Shown: piece after piece, positions 7,577-15,558 of the stretch
How the letters are laid out: every line of letters begins with the position of its first letter
Position numbering within the stretch: the first letter of the stretch is position 1
DNA from: an uncultured Eubacteriales bacterium
GTDB taxonomy: Bacteria; Bacillota; Clostridia; Oscillospirales; CAG-272
NCBI GenBank assembly: GCA_905210485.1
Contig: CAJLXA010000016.1
Coordinates: forward strand, 1 to 37,207
Direction of reading: 5' to 3'
DNA: 37,207 bases
The notes under the pieces: generated by a model
Told to the model about the DNA's origin: nothing
The model's database searches: none
What the model saw: only the letters and a program-made list of their open reading frames with translations
Translations under genes and position numbers: made by a program

Positions 7577-8275
7577 TCAATCCCTGATCTGTAATGTTCG
7601 CAAATATTCTTTGTGTTCCGGAAGAACGCGGTAACTTTCAATGGCTTTACGTATCGCCTTGTTCTGCGTCCACGGTGAAAGACGTCCGTCCCGTATATAC
7701 GGCATTGCTTCCTCATAACGCTTGGCCAATGCAGTCGCGAAATACCAGGCAATCATCATGTTGACGTAGTATTCATCCGAATGTACCGCCGCCACCATGG
7801 ACAGCGCTTCGGGGAAAAAATCGCGGTCAAGATAATAGCGCATAAGAAGACCGATCGCATAACGCACCGTATAGGTTCTGTCCGATGACAGCCATTCCCG
7901 GATGACCGCAAGCAACCGCGTTTTGTCTTTTCCCAACGCTTTCGGATTCATGCAGTCGCATACCGCCCAGTTGTCAACATACGGCAAAAAGAGGCGCAAT
8001 GCCGCTATCGCACGGTCAAAATCTTTTTCCTCTTCTATCACAAAAGCATGAATACAGTTTTCCTCATAATAACGATGCGGCAGTTCGCGCATAAACAGAC
8101 CAATATCGGGATCCTTTGCCCACGTTTTCGCCATTTTACGCATAAGCGGCACGCGCACACCGATGATGCGGCTTCTCTCCACCGTCGGAAGAAGCGCTCC
8201 CTGAAAATCGCGGTATTTTTCATCTCGTGCCGAAAACAGCGCCTGTTCGATTTCCGCATTAAGACGTTCCGTCAT
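7577..8275 (-). CDS. DNA alkylation repair protein, AlkD-like
   Basis: 232 residues matching the AlkD-type HEAT-repeat DNA glycosylase family (PF08713 type), which in studied members removes positively charged N3- or N7-alkyl purines. Landmarks: GVRVPLMRKMAK near residue 40, YYEENCIHAF, the YVDNWAVCDCMNPKAL region, RYAIGLLMRYYL, and YYVNMMIAWYFATALAK, the helical signature around the DNA-binding cleft. I start at 8275 because AAGGAGA lies just upstream; the open frame extends further to 8398 but without a ribosome site. It is flanked by the riboswitch promoter region on one side and an apparently non-coding gap on the other, so it is likely monocistronic. Some members of this clade have unknown substrates. 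Confidence 0.88.
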   Translation of the reverse strand: MTERLNAEIEQALFSARDEKYRDFQGALLPTVERSRIIGVRVPLMRKMAKTWAKDPDIGLFMRELPHRYYEENCIHAFVIEEEKDFDRAIAALRLFLPYVDNWAVCDCMNPKALGKDKTRLLAVIREWLSSDRTYTVRYAIGLLMRYYLDRDFFPEALSMVAAVHSDEYYVNMMIAWYFATALAKRYEEAMPYIRDGRLSPWTQNKAIRKAIESYRVLPEHKEYLRTLQIRD

Positions 8276-8590
8276 CGTTTTATCTCCTTTGTCGAATTCT
8301 CTGCCTTTGCTCCGGAAAAACAGGAAACAGTCGATCTGCCGGTACCCAATGTTTCCCACGCCGTGGAATACCGTTTTCCGATTATTCACATGCCGCACAG
8401 TACATGGACAAGCGATGAAGTGCGGCTTCCGTTGTCGCAGATACTGACACGGGATAAAGGAAGAGTCGCTTGTTTTTTAATGCGTATCGTTTGACATAGG
8501 CCGCCGCACCTGCCGAATCTAAAATCTCCCGCAGATAAGTGGGTGCGTTGTATGAGTTTCCTGTCCGACTATGCTCCGACTATGCTGAAC
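8276..8590. other. Intergenic region between alkD-like gene and tsf
   Basis: About 315 bases without a credible gene. It must contain the promoter of the alkD-like gene, for which I find only weak boxes on the minus strand. On the plus strand it contains a terminator-like structured segment (8409-8478) described separately. Confidence 0.5.
8409..8478 (+). ncRNA. Candidate small structured RNA with terminator (unassigned)
   Basis: On the plus strand, outer stem CAAGCGA (8409-8415) / TCGCTTG (8466-8472) is followed directly by six T. Inside it CTTCC pairs with GGAAG and G(T)TGTC with GACAC around loop GCAGATACT. No plus-strand gene lies upstream within 8 kb, so the U-tract hairpin does not end a known transcript. 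I see no good promoter just upstream and recognise no RNA family; it could also be a chance fold or the tail of read-through. Confidence 0.3.
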
Positions 8591-8623
8591 GTAAAAAGGA
8601 CACCGATCGGTGTCCTTTTTTAC
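8591..8623 (-). terminator. Intrinsic terminator of rpsB-tsf
   Basis: Near-perfect palindrome GTAAAAAGGACACCGA / TCGGTGTCC followed by a T-run, 6 bases after the tsf stop. Symmetry means it could work on both strands. Confidence 0.9.
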
Positions 8624-8628
8624 GAAAA

Positions 8629-9555
8629 TCAGCCCTGAACCATCTTCGCAATTTCTTCTGCGAAGTTTTCTTCTCTCTTCTGGAGGCCTTCGCCTTTATC
8701 ATAGCGGAAGAAGTTCACGATTTCGATATTGCCGCCGAATTTCTTTGCGGCCGCGGCAACGTATTCGCCGACCTTCATGGAGTCGTCCTTAACGTACGGC
8801 TGATCGACAAGGCAGTTGGTTTCATAGAATTTTCCGAGCTTGCCGGCAATGATACCTTCAAGAACCTTGGCGGGCTTGTTCGCCATCTTGGGATCCTGCT
8901 CAAGCTGTTTCTTGATGATTTCTTTTTCTTCATCGAGAACCGACGCAGGAACAGCGTCGCGGTTTACATAAGCAACCGGTATAGCGGCGGCCTGAAGCGC
9001 AATGTTCTTTGCGAATTCGGCAAATTCGGGATTGTTCACGCATACGTCATCGGCATTGAACTGAATCACAACGCCGGTCGCGCCCATACCGTGGATATAG
9101 GAACTGACAACGCCGTCCACAGTGAGGAAACGACGGATGCTCAGTTTTTCGCCGATTGTGAAAGTCTTTTCCTGAAGAGCGGCTTCCACGGTTTCGTCGG
9201 TGCCTGCAAATTTCTTTGTAAGCAGATCGGCAACATCGGCGGGATTTTCGGCAAGGATCGTCTTGAGAAGATTCTTGACAAATGCGCGGAAAGTTTCGTT
9301 TTTCGCCACGAAGTCGGTTTCGGAGTTTACTTCGATCATGGCGGTACGGTTGCCCTCCGTCAGAATATCGACAATACCTTCGGCGGCAATGCGGCTCTGC
9401 TTCTTGGCAGTGGCGGCAATGCCCTTTTCGCGAAGAACCTTGATAGCTTCTTCAAAGTTGCCTTCAGCGGCAACGAGTGCGTTTTTGCAGTCCATCATGC
9501 CGCAACCGGTCTGTTTTCTCAGTTCGGCTACGTCTTTAGCGGTAAATGCTGCCAT
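8629..9555 (-). CDS. tsf: Translation elongation factor Ts
   Basis: Guanine-nucleotide exchange factor that recycles EF-Tu-GDP during protein synthesis. 308 residues, a usual length. The N-terminal UBA-like module contains the family signature (LRKQTGCGMMDCKNAL, about 12-27) and the core has TDFVAKNETF (about 81-90), whose Asp-Phe contacts EF-Tu. It follows rpsB by 36 nt, the conserved bacterial order, and ends at a strong terminator. A purine-rich Shine-Dalgarno (AGGAG) precedes the ATG. Confidence 0.98.
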   Translation of the reverse strand: MAAFTAKDVAELRKQTGCGMMDCKNALVAAEGNFEEAIKVLREKGIAATAKKQSRIAAEGIVDILTEGNRTAMIEVNSETDFVAKNETFRAFVKNLLKTILAENPADVADLLTKKFAGTDETVEAALQEKTFTIGEKLSIRRFLTVDGVVSSYIHGMGATGVVIQFNADDVCVNNPEFAEFAKNIALQAAAIPVAYVNRDAVPASVLDEEKEIIKKQLEQDPKMANKPAKVLEGIIAGKLGKFYETNCLVDQPYVKDDSMKVGEYVAAAAKKFGGNIEIVNFFRYDKGEGLQKREENFAEEIAKMVQG

Positions 9556-9591
9556 ATTTTTATCTCCTATCGTTTTACGTTATATGCTTTT

Positions 9592-10341
9592 TTATTCGGC
9601 GACTTCTGCAACAACTTCGGCAACAGGAGCCTCGGCGGTTTCGCCGGCGTCTTCCTGAACACCGCCGCGCGCTTCGATAACAGCGTCGGCCAGTGCGCCG
9701 CCGATCAGTTTGATCGCACGGATAGCGTCGTCGTTGCCGGGGATGATATAGTCGGCGTCATCGGGATCGCAGTTGGTGTCCACGATTGCCACGACCGGAA
9801 TACCGAGTTTCTTCGCTTCGAGAACGGCGATTCTTTCTTTTCTTGTATCTACTACAAACACGGCGGACGGAAGCGTATCCATCGTTTTGATACCGCCGTA
9901 GTTCTTTTCGAGGTCTTCCATTTCCTTCATGAGCTTAGCGGCTTCTTTCTTGGGAAGAAGGTTGAAAGTGCCGTCATTCTGCATTTTTTCAAGTTCATTC
10001 AGACGGGCAATGCTCTTTCTGATGGTCTTGAAGTTGGTAAGCATACCGCCGGGCCAGCGTTCGTTCACATAGAACATACCGGCGCGGAGCGCTTCCTCCT
10101 TAATGGTTTCGGCGGCCTGCTTTTTCGTGCCGATGAAGAGGATGCTGCCGCCCTCGGCTGCAACTGCATTCACGAAGTTGTACGCTTCCTCAAATTTTTT
10201 CACGGTCTTCTGCAGGTCAACGATATGGATACCGTTTCTCGTGGTGAAGATGTACTCCGCCATTTTAGGGTTCCATTTCTTGGTGGGATGTCCGAAGTGG
10301 ACACCGGCTTCGAGAAGCTGTTTGATGGTAATGCCGAACAT
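9592..10341 (-). CDS. rpsB: 30S ribosomal protein S2
   Basis: Ribosomal protein uS2 of the small subunit, 249 residues. Recognised by KQLLEAGVHFGHPTKKWNPK (7-26), FIGTKKQAAETIKEEA, ERWPGGMLTNFKTI, and the C-terminal IVDTNCDPDDADYIIPGNDD. The last 25 residues are an acidic Ala/Glu/Val tail (ETAEAPVAEVVAEVAE), common as a variable extension in Firmicutes S2. AAGGAG lies 8 nt before the ATG. First gene of the rpsB-tsf operon, preceded by a promoter at 10471-10499 and a structured leader. Confidence 0.98.
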   Translation of the reverse strand: MFGITIKQLLEAGVHFGHPTKKWNPKMAEYIFTTRNGIHIVDLQKTVKKFEEAYNFVNAVAAEGGSILFIGTKKQAAETIKEEALRAGMFYVNERWPGGMLTNFKTIRKSIARLNELEKMQNDGTFNLLPKKEAAKLMKEMEDLEKNYGGIKTMDTLPSAVFVVDTRKERIAVLEAKKLGIPVVAIVDTNCDPDDADYIIPGNDDAIRAIKLIGGALADAVIEARGGVQEDAGETAEAPVAEVVAEVAE

Positions 10342-10464
10342 AGTTTTGTTCTCCTTTTTTGGTTATTCCTCCGCATTGCGATACAAGGCCGCAACACCGT
10401 TTCCGGTGCACCGGGCGACCTACACACCATGCGTGAGATTTCTTTTCCCGCGCTACGCGCAGAT
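10342..10464 (-). promoter_or_regulatory. Structured rpsB leader (possible S2 autoregulatory element)
   Basis: The roughly 120-nt leader folds on paper into a stem GGTCGC (10419-10414) / GCGGCC (10393-10388) topped by CACCG-GAAA-CGGTG (10408-10395). Upstream of it are more GC-rich pairing segments (GCGTATCTGCGCG, CTCACGC). Ribosomal protein operons, including rpsB, are often controlled by their product binding such leaders. I do not recognise the exact consensus, so regulation is inference. Confidence 0.45.
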
Positions 10465-10470
10465 ACGCTT

Positions 10471-10499
10471 ATATTACCATATATTCCTTTACTATGCAA
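10471..10499 (-). promoter_or_regulatory. Promoter of rpsB-tsf
   Basis: Minus strand TTGCAT (10499-10494), 17 nt, TAATAT (10476-10471). Confidence 0.7.
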
Positions 10500-10602
10500 G
10501 TCATTTTTTATTTGTTAACAAATATTTTACATTTTAAAGGCATGAATACGCGTCGCCGCATAAAACGTAACACTCTGCATAGGCGGTTTTATAAATTTTC
10601 GT

Positions 10603-10890
10603 TTATATAAATCCCCGTTTCCGCCGATGCTCTTCTCCGCACGGCGGCGGACAGCAACCGCAGGCGTCAACAAGAATAATATCCTCGCCGATCTTGCGGA
10701 TCTGTTCCCACGGGATCAGAATATCTTCCGACTTGCCGAAGCCGCAACTGTTTGAAACGACAATAGCCGTAATTTTTCCGTCGCACACGTCGAATTCGAT
10801 CTCGGAAACATAACCGAGCCTTTTTCCGTCCGCAATATTGATCACTTCTTTTTCGCGGAAATCATCGGTTTTACTCTTATTCTTACCCAT
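10603..10890 (-). CDS. YlmC/YmxH-family PRC-barrel protein
   Basis: 95 residues. Small PRC-barrel-like protein of the YlmC/YmxH family, found widely in spore-forming Firmicutes and often labelled a sporulation protein, with no established biochemical role. Seen: REKEVINIADGKRLGYVSEI near the start, then DGKITAIVV and DILIPWEQIRKIGEDIILVD, the usual order of the family. The C-terminus adds an unusual Cys/Pro cluster (ACGCCPPPCGEE) that might bind metal. I use the ATG at 10890 (TGAGGAGAATATG); an in-frame ATG at 10917 falls inside the upstream gene. Only 7 nt separate it from the M14 peptidase stop, so the two are probably co-transcribed. Confidence 0.88.
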   Translation of the reverse strand: MGKNKSKTDDFREKEVINIADGKRLGYVSEIEFDVCDGKITAIVVSNSCGFGKSEDILIPWEQIRKIGEDIILVDACGCCPPPCGEEHRRKRGFI

Positions 10891-10897
10891 ATTCTCC

Positions 10898-11788
10898 TCA
10901 CAGTGCCATGGCGGCAAACAGGGCTTTTCTCAGCCCGAGATAAACTTTTCGGAAAGCGGAAACGGGGAGCGGATTTTCTCCTTTTCCGCACTCGATCGTC
11001 AACGAAGGGATTCCGAGCAGGCCGCCCGCCCAGTCGGAAAGCCCGCCGTAGGCCGCGCTTCCCTCGGCCACCGATACCGTATACCCCGATAACCGGCAAA
11101 ACGCGTCGGCATACGGACGTGCCGATGGCGAACAGAATACTTCTTCCCCCTGCGAATGAAGCGTCAGAAGATAGGCGGGACGCAATGTCCGTACGAACCC
11201 GGCAAGCGCGTGACTTTCGGGTTCGCTCTCCGGGTACGGACCGCTGTAGCGACTGCGGCAACCGTCCGTGATACCGAGGCTCTTTTCCATCGGTTTATAG
11301 GCGAGAAAACCGGCGTCGTAATTATGATTCAGATCCACGCCGCGACCGTTGGCCTGCCAATGTGTAAAGTCGCTGTCGTTGCCGTTCATTTTCAGAAGTC
11401 TGTCATGAAGTACACAATCGTCCGAAAGTCCGTGAATGGAAAGTTCGGCGCCGTCGGGATTGAGGAGAGGCAGAAAATATATCGTTCGTTCTCCGAACAG
11501 TCGCGGCAGATACAGGCCGCCGATTCTCCCGCTTTTCCGAAGAGAGAGTACGATCTCCGACAGCATACGCAAAAGGATCCATGCGGTCATCCATTCACTG
11601 CCGTGATGCGTGCCGACAAACAACACATTTTTCTTTCCGCTCCCTATTTTCATAGCGGTGATCTCCCTGCCGAAAAGCGAATATCCGACCGTCAACCGGG
11701 AAAAACGCGGTTCCGCGGCCGCACATTCTTTTAAAAACGCGTCCGTCATCGCATAATCGGTAACGGTCGGCGCAAGTATGGAATCCAT
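10898..11788 (-). CDS. M14-family zinc carboxypeptidase
   Basis: 296 residues without an obvious signal peptide. Zinc carboxypeptidase of family M14, most like the bacterial subset that trims murein peptides (gamma-D-Glu-meso-DAP or MpaA type). Zinc ligands: His62 and Glu65 in THHGSEW, third His in LTLHSQGEE; the catalytic Glu is in LTIECGKGENP near the C-terminus. FLPLLNPDGAE and NGRGVDLNHNYDAG are typical substrate-pocket landmarks. The ATG at 11788 is preceded by AAAGGGGTGATG; the open frame extends upstream to 11887 without an equally good ribosome site. Its pairing with a YmxH-type gene and a possible sigma-E-like promoter would fit a role in spore-envelope or wall peptide turnover, but this is inference. 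Confidence 0.85.
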   Translation of the reverse strand: MDSILAPTVTDYAMTDAFLKECAAAEPRFSRLTVGYSLFGREITAMKIGSGKKNVLFVGTHHGSEWMTAWILLRMLSEIVLSLRKSGRIGGLYLPRLFGERTIYFLPLLNPDGAELSIHGLSDDCVLHDRLLKMNGNDSDFTHWQANGRGVDLNHNYDAGFLAYKPMEKSLGITDGCRSRYSGPYPESEPESHALAGFVRTLRPAYLLTLHSQGEEVFCSPSARPYADAFCRLSGYTVSVAEGSAAYGGLSDWAGGLLGIPSLTIECGKGENPLPVSAFRKVYLGLRKALFAAMAL

Positions 11789-11804
11789 AACATCACCCCT
11801 TTGC

Positions 11805-11833
11805 AAAATATGACAGCATGTGACAGAATATGC
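11805..11833 (-). promoter_or_regulatory. Possible sporulation sigma-E-like promoter
   Basis: Minus strand GCATATT (11833-11827), 14 nt, CATATTTT (11812-11805). The first element fits the B. subtilis sigma-E -35 and the spacing is right, but the -10 matches CATACAAT only in part. It sits about 15-40 nt upstream of the M14 peptidase ATG. Confidence 0.3.
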
Positions 11834-11942
11834 TATGCGACAGAAAAATATGCCGCGGCGGGTATTCCGGCGTCGCCTGACCGACAAAATATACGTCGGC
11901 CGAAAATGCGGATTTATACGGATATGACCGAAAAAATATACG
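11821..11942 (+). repeat. Four related GAC(A/C)GA...AATAT(G/A)C boxes
   Basis: Copies at 11821-11833 (TGACAGAATATGC), 11839-11853 (GACAGAAAAATATGC), 11878-11895 (TGACCGACAAAATATACG) and 11925-11942 (TGACCGAAAAAATATACG). The last two are 18-mers with one mismatch. They are all in the same orientation in the M14 peptidase promoter region and may be regulator sites. Confidence 0.5.
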
Positions 11943-12311
11943 GTTTATCCGCAGCATATTATTTTAATGTAAAATCGGTTTGCTTCCCGGAGTAGGGCGG
12001 ATTGCGGAATCTGAGCGCCGTATACCGCCACGGCACGTCGTACAATCCGCATAACAGGTGTTTTACAATCTTAATCAGCGTTTTCCATGATTTTTGCATG
12101 ATACAGTATATGCGCAGAAGATGAAAAACTTGATTCCGGTTGTCATTCTGCACAAAATCACATCGGAAGATTTTCATGGATATTGCCCATTTCTTTTCCA
12201 TGAAAAATATGTTAAAATAGTAGTATCTATAATCTGCAATACCGGATTCCATGCGCGAAACGTACGGGATTCCGACACGTATTGCGCATCCTTTCCGAAA
12301 GCGAGAAAATC

Positions 12312-12821
12312 ATGAAAAAGAACGACTGTACGGTATACGGTTTGAACGGCGTTTGCCGTATCCTCGACATTGTCCCCTCCCCCTTTGACCCCCTTGACCC
12401 CCGTCTGTACTATGTTATGAAACCGCTTACAGGTACGGAGAACGCCATGATCTATACCCCCGTTGCATACGGTGACAGTCACTTCCGCCCCGTTATGACG
12501 CAGACCGAAGCCATGAACGTACCGGCGCTTTTCCGTCATGTCGAAATCATCTCTGTGGATAACGAGAAAAAACGGCGCGATACCTATTCGCGTACATTAG
12601 CCGAAGGAACGCCCCTCGCCTGTATACGTATTCTGAAAACAGTCGCTGTCCGCCGTGAAGAAATGGCAGGACAAAAAAAACACTTGCCGGATCTGGACAT
12701 AAAATTTGAAGAAAAAGCGAAAAAATGCCTTTACGGGGAATTATCCGTCGCACTCCAATGCACCTATGGAGAAGTGCAGAATTTCTTTGAATCCGAAACG
12801 ATAAAAACCGTTGCAAAGTAA
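12312..12821 (+). CDS. CarD/CdnL-family transcription regulator
   Basis: 169 residues. CarD-family proteins bind the RNA polymerase beta subunit through an N-terminal Tudor-like RID domain and stabilise open promoter complexes. The N-terminus CTVYGLNGVCRILDI followed by a Tyr-rich strand (RLYYVMKPL) and MIYTPV is the RID signature; the C-terminal half is helical and basic (KKRRDTYSRTL, REEMAGQKK, FEEKAKKCLYGELSVAL), as expected for the DNA-contacting domain. I start at 12312 (GCGAG upstream is a modest Shine-Dalgarno); an in-frame ATG at 12282 is possible. It stands alone on the plus strand. Several divergent CarD paralogues are common in Clostridia, so the regulated genes cannot be named. 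Confidence 0.82.
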   Translation: MKKNDCTVYGLNGVCRILDIVPSPFDPLDPRLYYVMKPLTGTENAMIYTPVAYGDSHFRPVMTQTEAMNVPALFRHVEIISVDNEKKRRDTYSRTLAEGTPLACIRILKTVAVRREEMAGQKKHLPDLDIKFEEKAKKCLYGELSVALQCTYGEVQNFFESETIKTVAK

Positions 12822-13409
12822 TAGAATAAAAACCGCGACGATAAGAGCAATGTACGACCGCCAACGGCTCTTACGGCCGTTTTCTCCGCAACGGTTCCCG
12901 TCTTTGTATATGTGCCCGGAATAGCGCCGAAAAAGCATTTCCCGCGAAAATCTCCGGTCATATCTCCGATATGATGCACAGCCGTTCACTTATCATGCCG
13001 TTTTTCAATTTCCCCGACGAATTCTTTTGCGCCGACCGTATTCTCCGTGACGGTTTCGCCGTCCTTTTTTCTGTAAAAGCCGTTTTGCTTTCGTACAGGC
13101 CGTCCCGTCTTCGTAAAAATGTTTTTTCTTCGTAAAAGCCGCTTTTCCCGCATTTCGTGTAGAGGCAACGCCCCTTGCGCAACGCCCCGAATAATCCGGC
13201 GATTCTCCAAACAGCGCGCGATCTTCCGAATACCGCATGACAAAGATGCCGCCGTCACTTCGCCGCTTCTCTTCCCACGATATTCTTTTTCATGAACACG
13301 CTCATGTCGCGGCCTTGATGAAAAAATCTTTCACAAAACCACAGTACACTCATTGATGTAATGCTTTAACGTTATGCTTTTAAAAAAAACATAACGGAAC
13401 GCCCTGATG
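12822..13409. other. Long intergenic region without convincing gene
   Basis: About 590 bases between the CarD-type gene and the ftsH terminator. Open frames here are short (under 91 codons), lack ribosome sites and have no recognisable protein family. A frame of 54 codons from 12971 (+) is the least unlikely, yet it runs straight through a degenerate tandem repeat (13061-13140). A 7-bp inverted repeat CGTTATG/CATAACG occurs at 13370-13396. The region may be a decayed gene or untranslated sequence. Confidence 0.5.
13061..13140. repeat. Four degenerate ~20-bp tandem repeats
   Basis: Units at 13061-13081, 13082-13101, 13102-13120 and 13121-13140, consensus on the plus strand near GTTTTTTCTTCGTAAAAGCC. 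Divergence between units suggests an old array rather than a recent slippage product. Confidence 0.55.
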
Positions 13410-13449
13410 AAAAATACCGCACAACGCGAATCATGCGTTGTGCGGTATT
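13410..13449 (-). terminator. Terminator downstream of ftsH operon
   Basis: Perfect 15-bp stem AATACCGCACAACGC / GCGTTGTGCGGTATT with a 7-nt loop; on the minus strand it runs into TTTTT. It lies 100 nt past the ftsH stop. Confidence 0.85.
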
Positions 13450-13549
13450 CTATTCTTTTTACGGTGCAACGGCACAAAGACGTTTTTTCCGTTTTATAAC
13501 GGCAAAAACAGATGTCTTCGGCGGAAAAAGCGCCGTAACCGAGGGAGAA

Positions 13550-15535
13550 TCAGTGACTTTTGTCCGACGGTGCATCGGGATCCAGTCCGAGCGCTTCCCG
13601 TGCAAGACGTTCGCGTTCTTTACGCAAACGCTCCTCTTCCGCGGCGCGTTCCTCCGCCGCTTTGCGGTTTTCTTCATCGCTCATTTTGCGGCGCTGCTCA
13701 ATAAAGGCGTCCAGTTCTTCCATCGTGGCGTTTTCATCCATGACTTTCTGGAAGAGAACATCGTCCATAACCTCATATTTCACAAGGAATTCCGCGATGA
13801 AATGAAGCTTATCAATATTCTCGCGAAGCAGTTTTTCGGCCTTTTCAAATCCCTCGTCGATAATGCTCTTGATCTCTTTATCAATAAGGAAAGCCGTTTC
13901 CTCGGAATAATCGCGCGACGTATTGAAATCACGGCCGAGGAAAACTTCATCGCTGTCGTGTTCGCCGCCGTAGCGCACGGTGCCGAGCGCATCGCTCATA
14001 CCGAGTTTCGTCACCATATCGCGAGCGGTCTGCGTTGCGACCTTAATGTCATTGGAGGCGCCGCCCGAAACATCGCCGTAGATGATCTTTTCGGCAACAC
14101 GGCCGCCGAGAAGCATAACGATGCGTTCTTTCAGTTCGTTTTTATAGACGCTGAATTTATCGCGCACAGGCGGGTTCAGCGTATAACCGAGGGCTTTGCC
14201 GCTCGGTATGATAGAAATTCTCTTGACGGGATCCTGCGTCGGCAGAATGTGCGCCAGAATAGCGTGGCCGGCTTCGTGATACGCCGTTTTTTTCTTTTCC
14301 TCCGGCGTGATGCGCGAATTGCGTTTTTCGGTTCCCACCATCACTTTCAGCATGGCTTCCTCAATTTCGGGCATGCCGATCAGAGATTTACCGCGACGGG
14401 CGGCAAGAAGCGCCGCTTCGTTCAAAAGGTTGGCAAGGTCTGCGCCCGTGAAGCCGACGGTTGCCTGTGCAATCTTGGAAAGATCGACATTGCCCTCCAG
14501 AGGCTTATTGCGCACATGCACCTTCAGAATGGCCTCACGTCCCATAAGATCGGGATAGTTCACGGTGATCTGACGGTCGAAACGACCCGGACGCAGAAGC
14601 GCGGGATCGAGAATATCCGGGCGGTTGGTAGCCGCGATGACGATAACGCCCTCGTGCGTACCGAAGCCGTCCATTTCCACAAGAAGCTGGTTCAGCGTCT
14701 GCTCGCGCTCGTCGTGGCCGCCGCCGAGGCCGGCGCCGCGGCGTCTGCCGACGGCATCAATCTCGTCGATGAAAATAATGCTGGCCGGCGATTTACGCGC
14801 CGTATCGAACAGGTCGCGGACGCGGGACGCGCCGACGCCGACATACATTTCCACGAAGTCCGAGCCGGAGATGGAGTAGAAAGGAACGCCCGCTTCGCCG
14901 GCAACCGCCTTGGCAAGCAACGTTTTACCGGTGCCGGGAGGGCCCACAAGCAGGACGCCGCGCGGAATCCGCGCGCCGAGATGAACGAATTTCTGCGGAT
15001 CGCGCAAAAACTCGACCACTTCTTTCAGATCTTCCTTTTCCTCTTCCGCGCCCGCCACATCGGCAAAGCGCACGGGATTTTTCTCATCGGCGCCCATTTT
15101 TACATGAGCACGTGAAAATCCGCCCATTTTTCCGCCGGTTTTCGCCTGATTCATAGCATAAATCCAGAGGAAAACGAGGAAGAGACCGATAATGATATAC
15201 GGCAGATAAGCAATATACCACGGCGTTTCGGGGGTCGGCTGGATTACAAGCTTCGTCCCTTCCGAATTCGCGGCGGCGTTCTTGATTTCTTCCACCTGGA
15301 AGCCGTAAGTTACTTTATAAATATATACCGTACCGTCGGCGGCAGTAATCTGCACTTTGTTTGTTGCCGAGTCGATCTTGACGGACGACGCGCCGTTTAT
15401 TTTTTCGATTACCTCATTATAATCGGTGATCTCGGTGGTGGCATTGCCCCCCCGGTCACTGATGACAATGGCGGCAATAATAAAGAAAACCACGATAAGT
15501 CCGAAGAAAATGACATTTTTAAAATTGATCTTCAT
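13550..15535 (-). CDS. ftsH: ATP-dependent zinc metalloprotease FtsH
   Basis: Membrane-anchored AAA+ protease that degrades misfolded membrane proteins and short-lived regulators; 661 residues, the normal size. Order of parts: TM helix about 6-25, extracytoplasmic domain, second TM about 108-128, AAA+ domain with Walker A GPPGTGKT (198-205), pore loop region (MYVGVGA), Walker B IIFIDEID (254-261), second region of homology ATNRPDILDPALLRPGRFDR, and peptidase domain with zinc motif HEAGH (421-425). The tail is Glu/Arg-rich coiled-coil. It follows tilS by 23 nt, the conserved tilS-ftsH order of Firmicutes, but the hpt gene that often lies between them is absent. Last gene of the operon, ending at the hairpin at 13410-13449. 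Confidence 0.98.
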   Translation of the reverse strand: MKINFKNVIFFGLIVVFFIIAAIVISDRGGNATTEITDYNEVIEKINGASSVKIDSATNKVQITAADGTVYIYKVTYGFQVEEIKNAAANSEGTKLVIQPTPETPWYIAYLPYIIIGLFLVFLWIYAMNQAKTGGKMGGFSRAHVKMGADEKNPVRFADVAGAEEEKEDLKEVVEFLRDPQKFVHLGARIPRGVLLVGPPGTGKTLLAKAVAGEAGVPFYSISGSDFVEMYVGVGASRVRDLFDTARKSPASIIFIDEIDAVGRRRGAGLGGGHDEREQTLNQLLVEMDGFGTHEGVIVIAATNRPDILDPALLRPGRFDRQITVNYPDLMGREAILKVHVRNKPLEGNVDLSKIAQATVGFTGADLANLLNEAALLAARRGKSLIGMPEIEEAMLKVMVGTEKRNSRITPEEKKKTAYHEAGHAILAHILPTQDPVKRISIIPSGKALGYTLNPPVRDKFSVYKNELKERIVMLLGGRVAEKIIYGDVSGGASNDIKVATQTARDMVTKLGMSDALGTVRYGGEHDSDEVFLGRDFNTSRDYSEETAFLIDKEIKSIIDEGFEKAEKLLRENIDKLHFIAEFLVKYEVMDDVLFQKVMDENATMEELDAFIEQRRKMSDEENRKAAEERAAEEERLRKERERLAREALGLDPDAPSDKSH

Positions 15536-15558
15536 GTATTACCAAGCCTTTCCGCATA

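Larger units (their letters stand above)
11789..12311. other. Divergent intergenic region between M14 peptidase and carD-like gene
   Basis: About 520 AT-rich bases with no credible gene. It should contain the promoters of both divergent genes. Notable content: four related boxes on the plus strand at 11821-11942 and a sigma-E-like pair of hexamers for the minus strand (both listed separately). Nearer the carD-like gene there is only a weak -10 (TTAAAAT near 12213). Confidence 0.6.

Noticed and set aside
8539..10518. Long plus-strand open frame (about 659 codons) opposite tsf and rpsB
   Set aside because: It is antisense to two unmistakable housekeeping genes, has no ribosome site and its composition is a mirror of their codon bias.
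12958..13258. Short minus-strand open frames (74-90 codons) in the gap before ftsH
   Set aside because: Three frames overlap the same stretch, are very basic, lack ribosome sites and include the tandem repeat; no evidence that any is translated.
13433..15115. Long plus-strand open frame opposite ftsH
   Set aside because: Antisense shadow of ftsH; no family motif and no promoter or Shine-Dalgarno.
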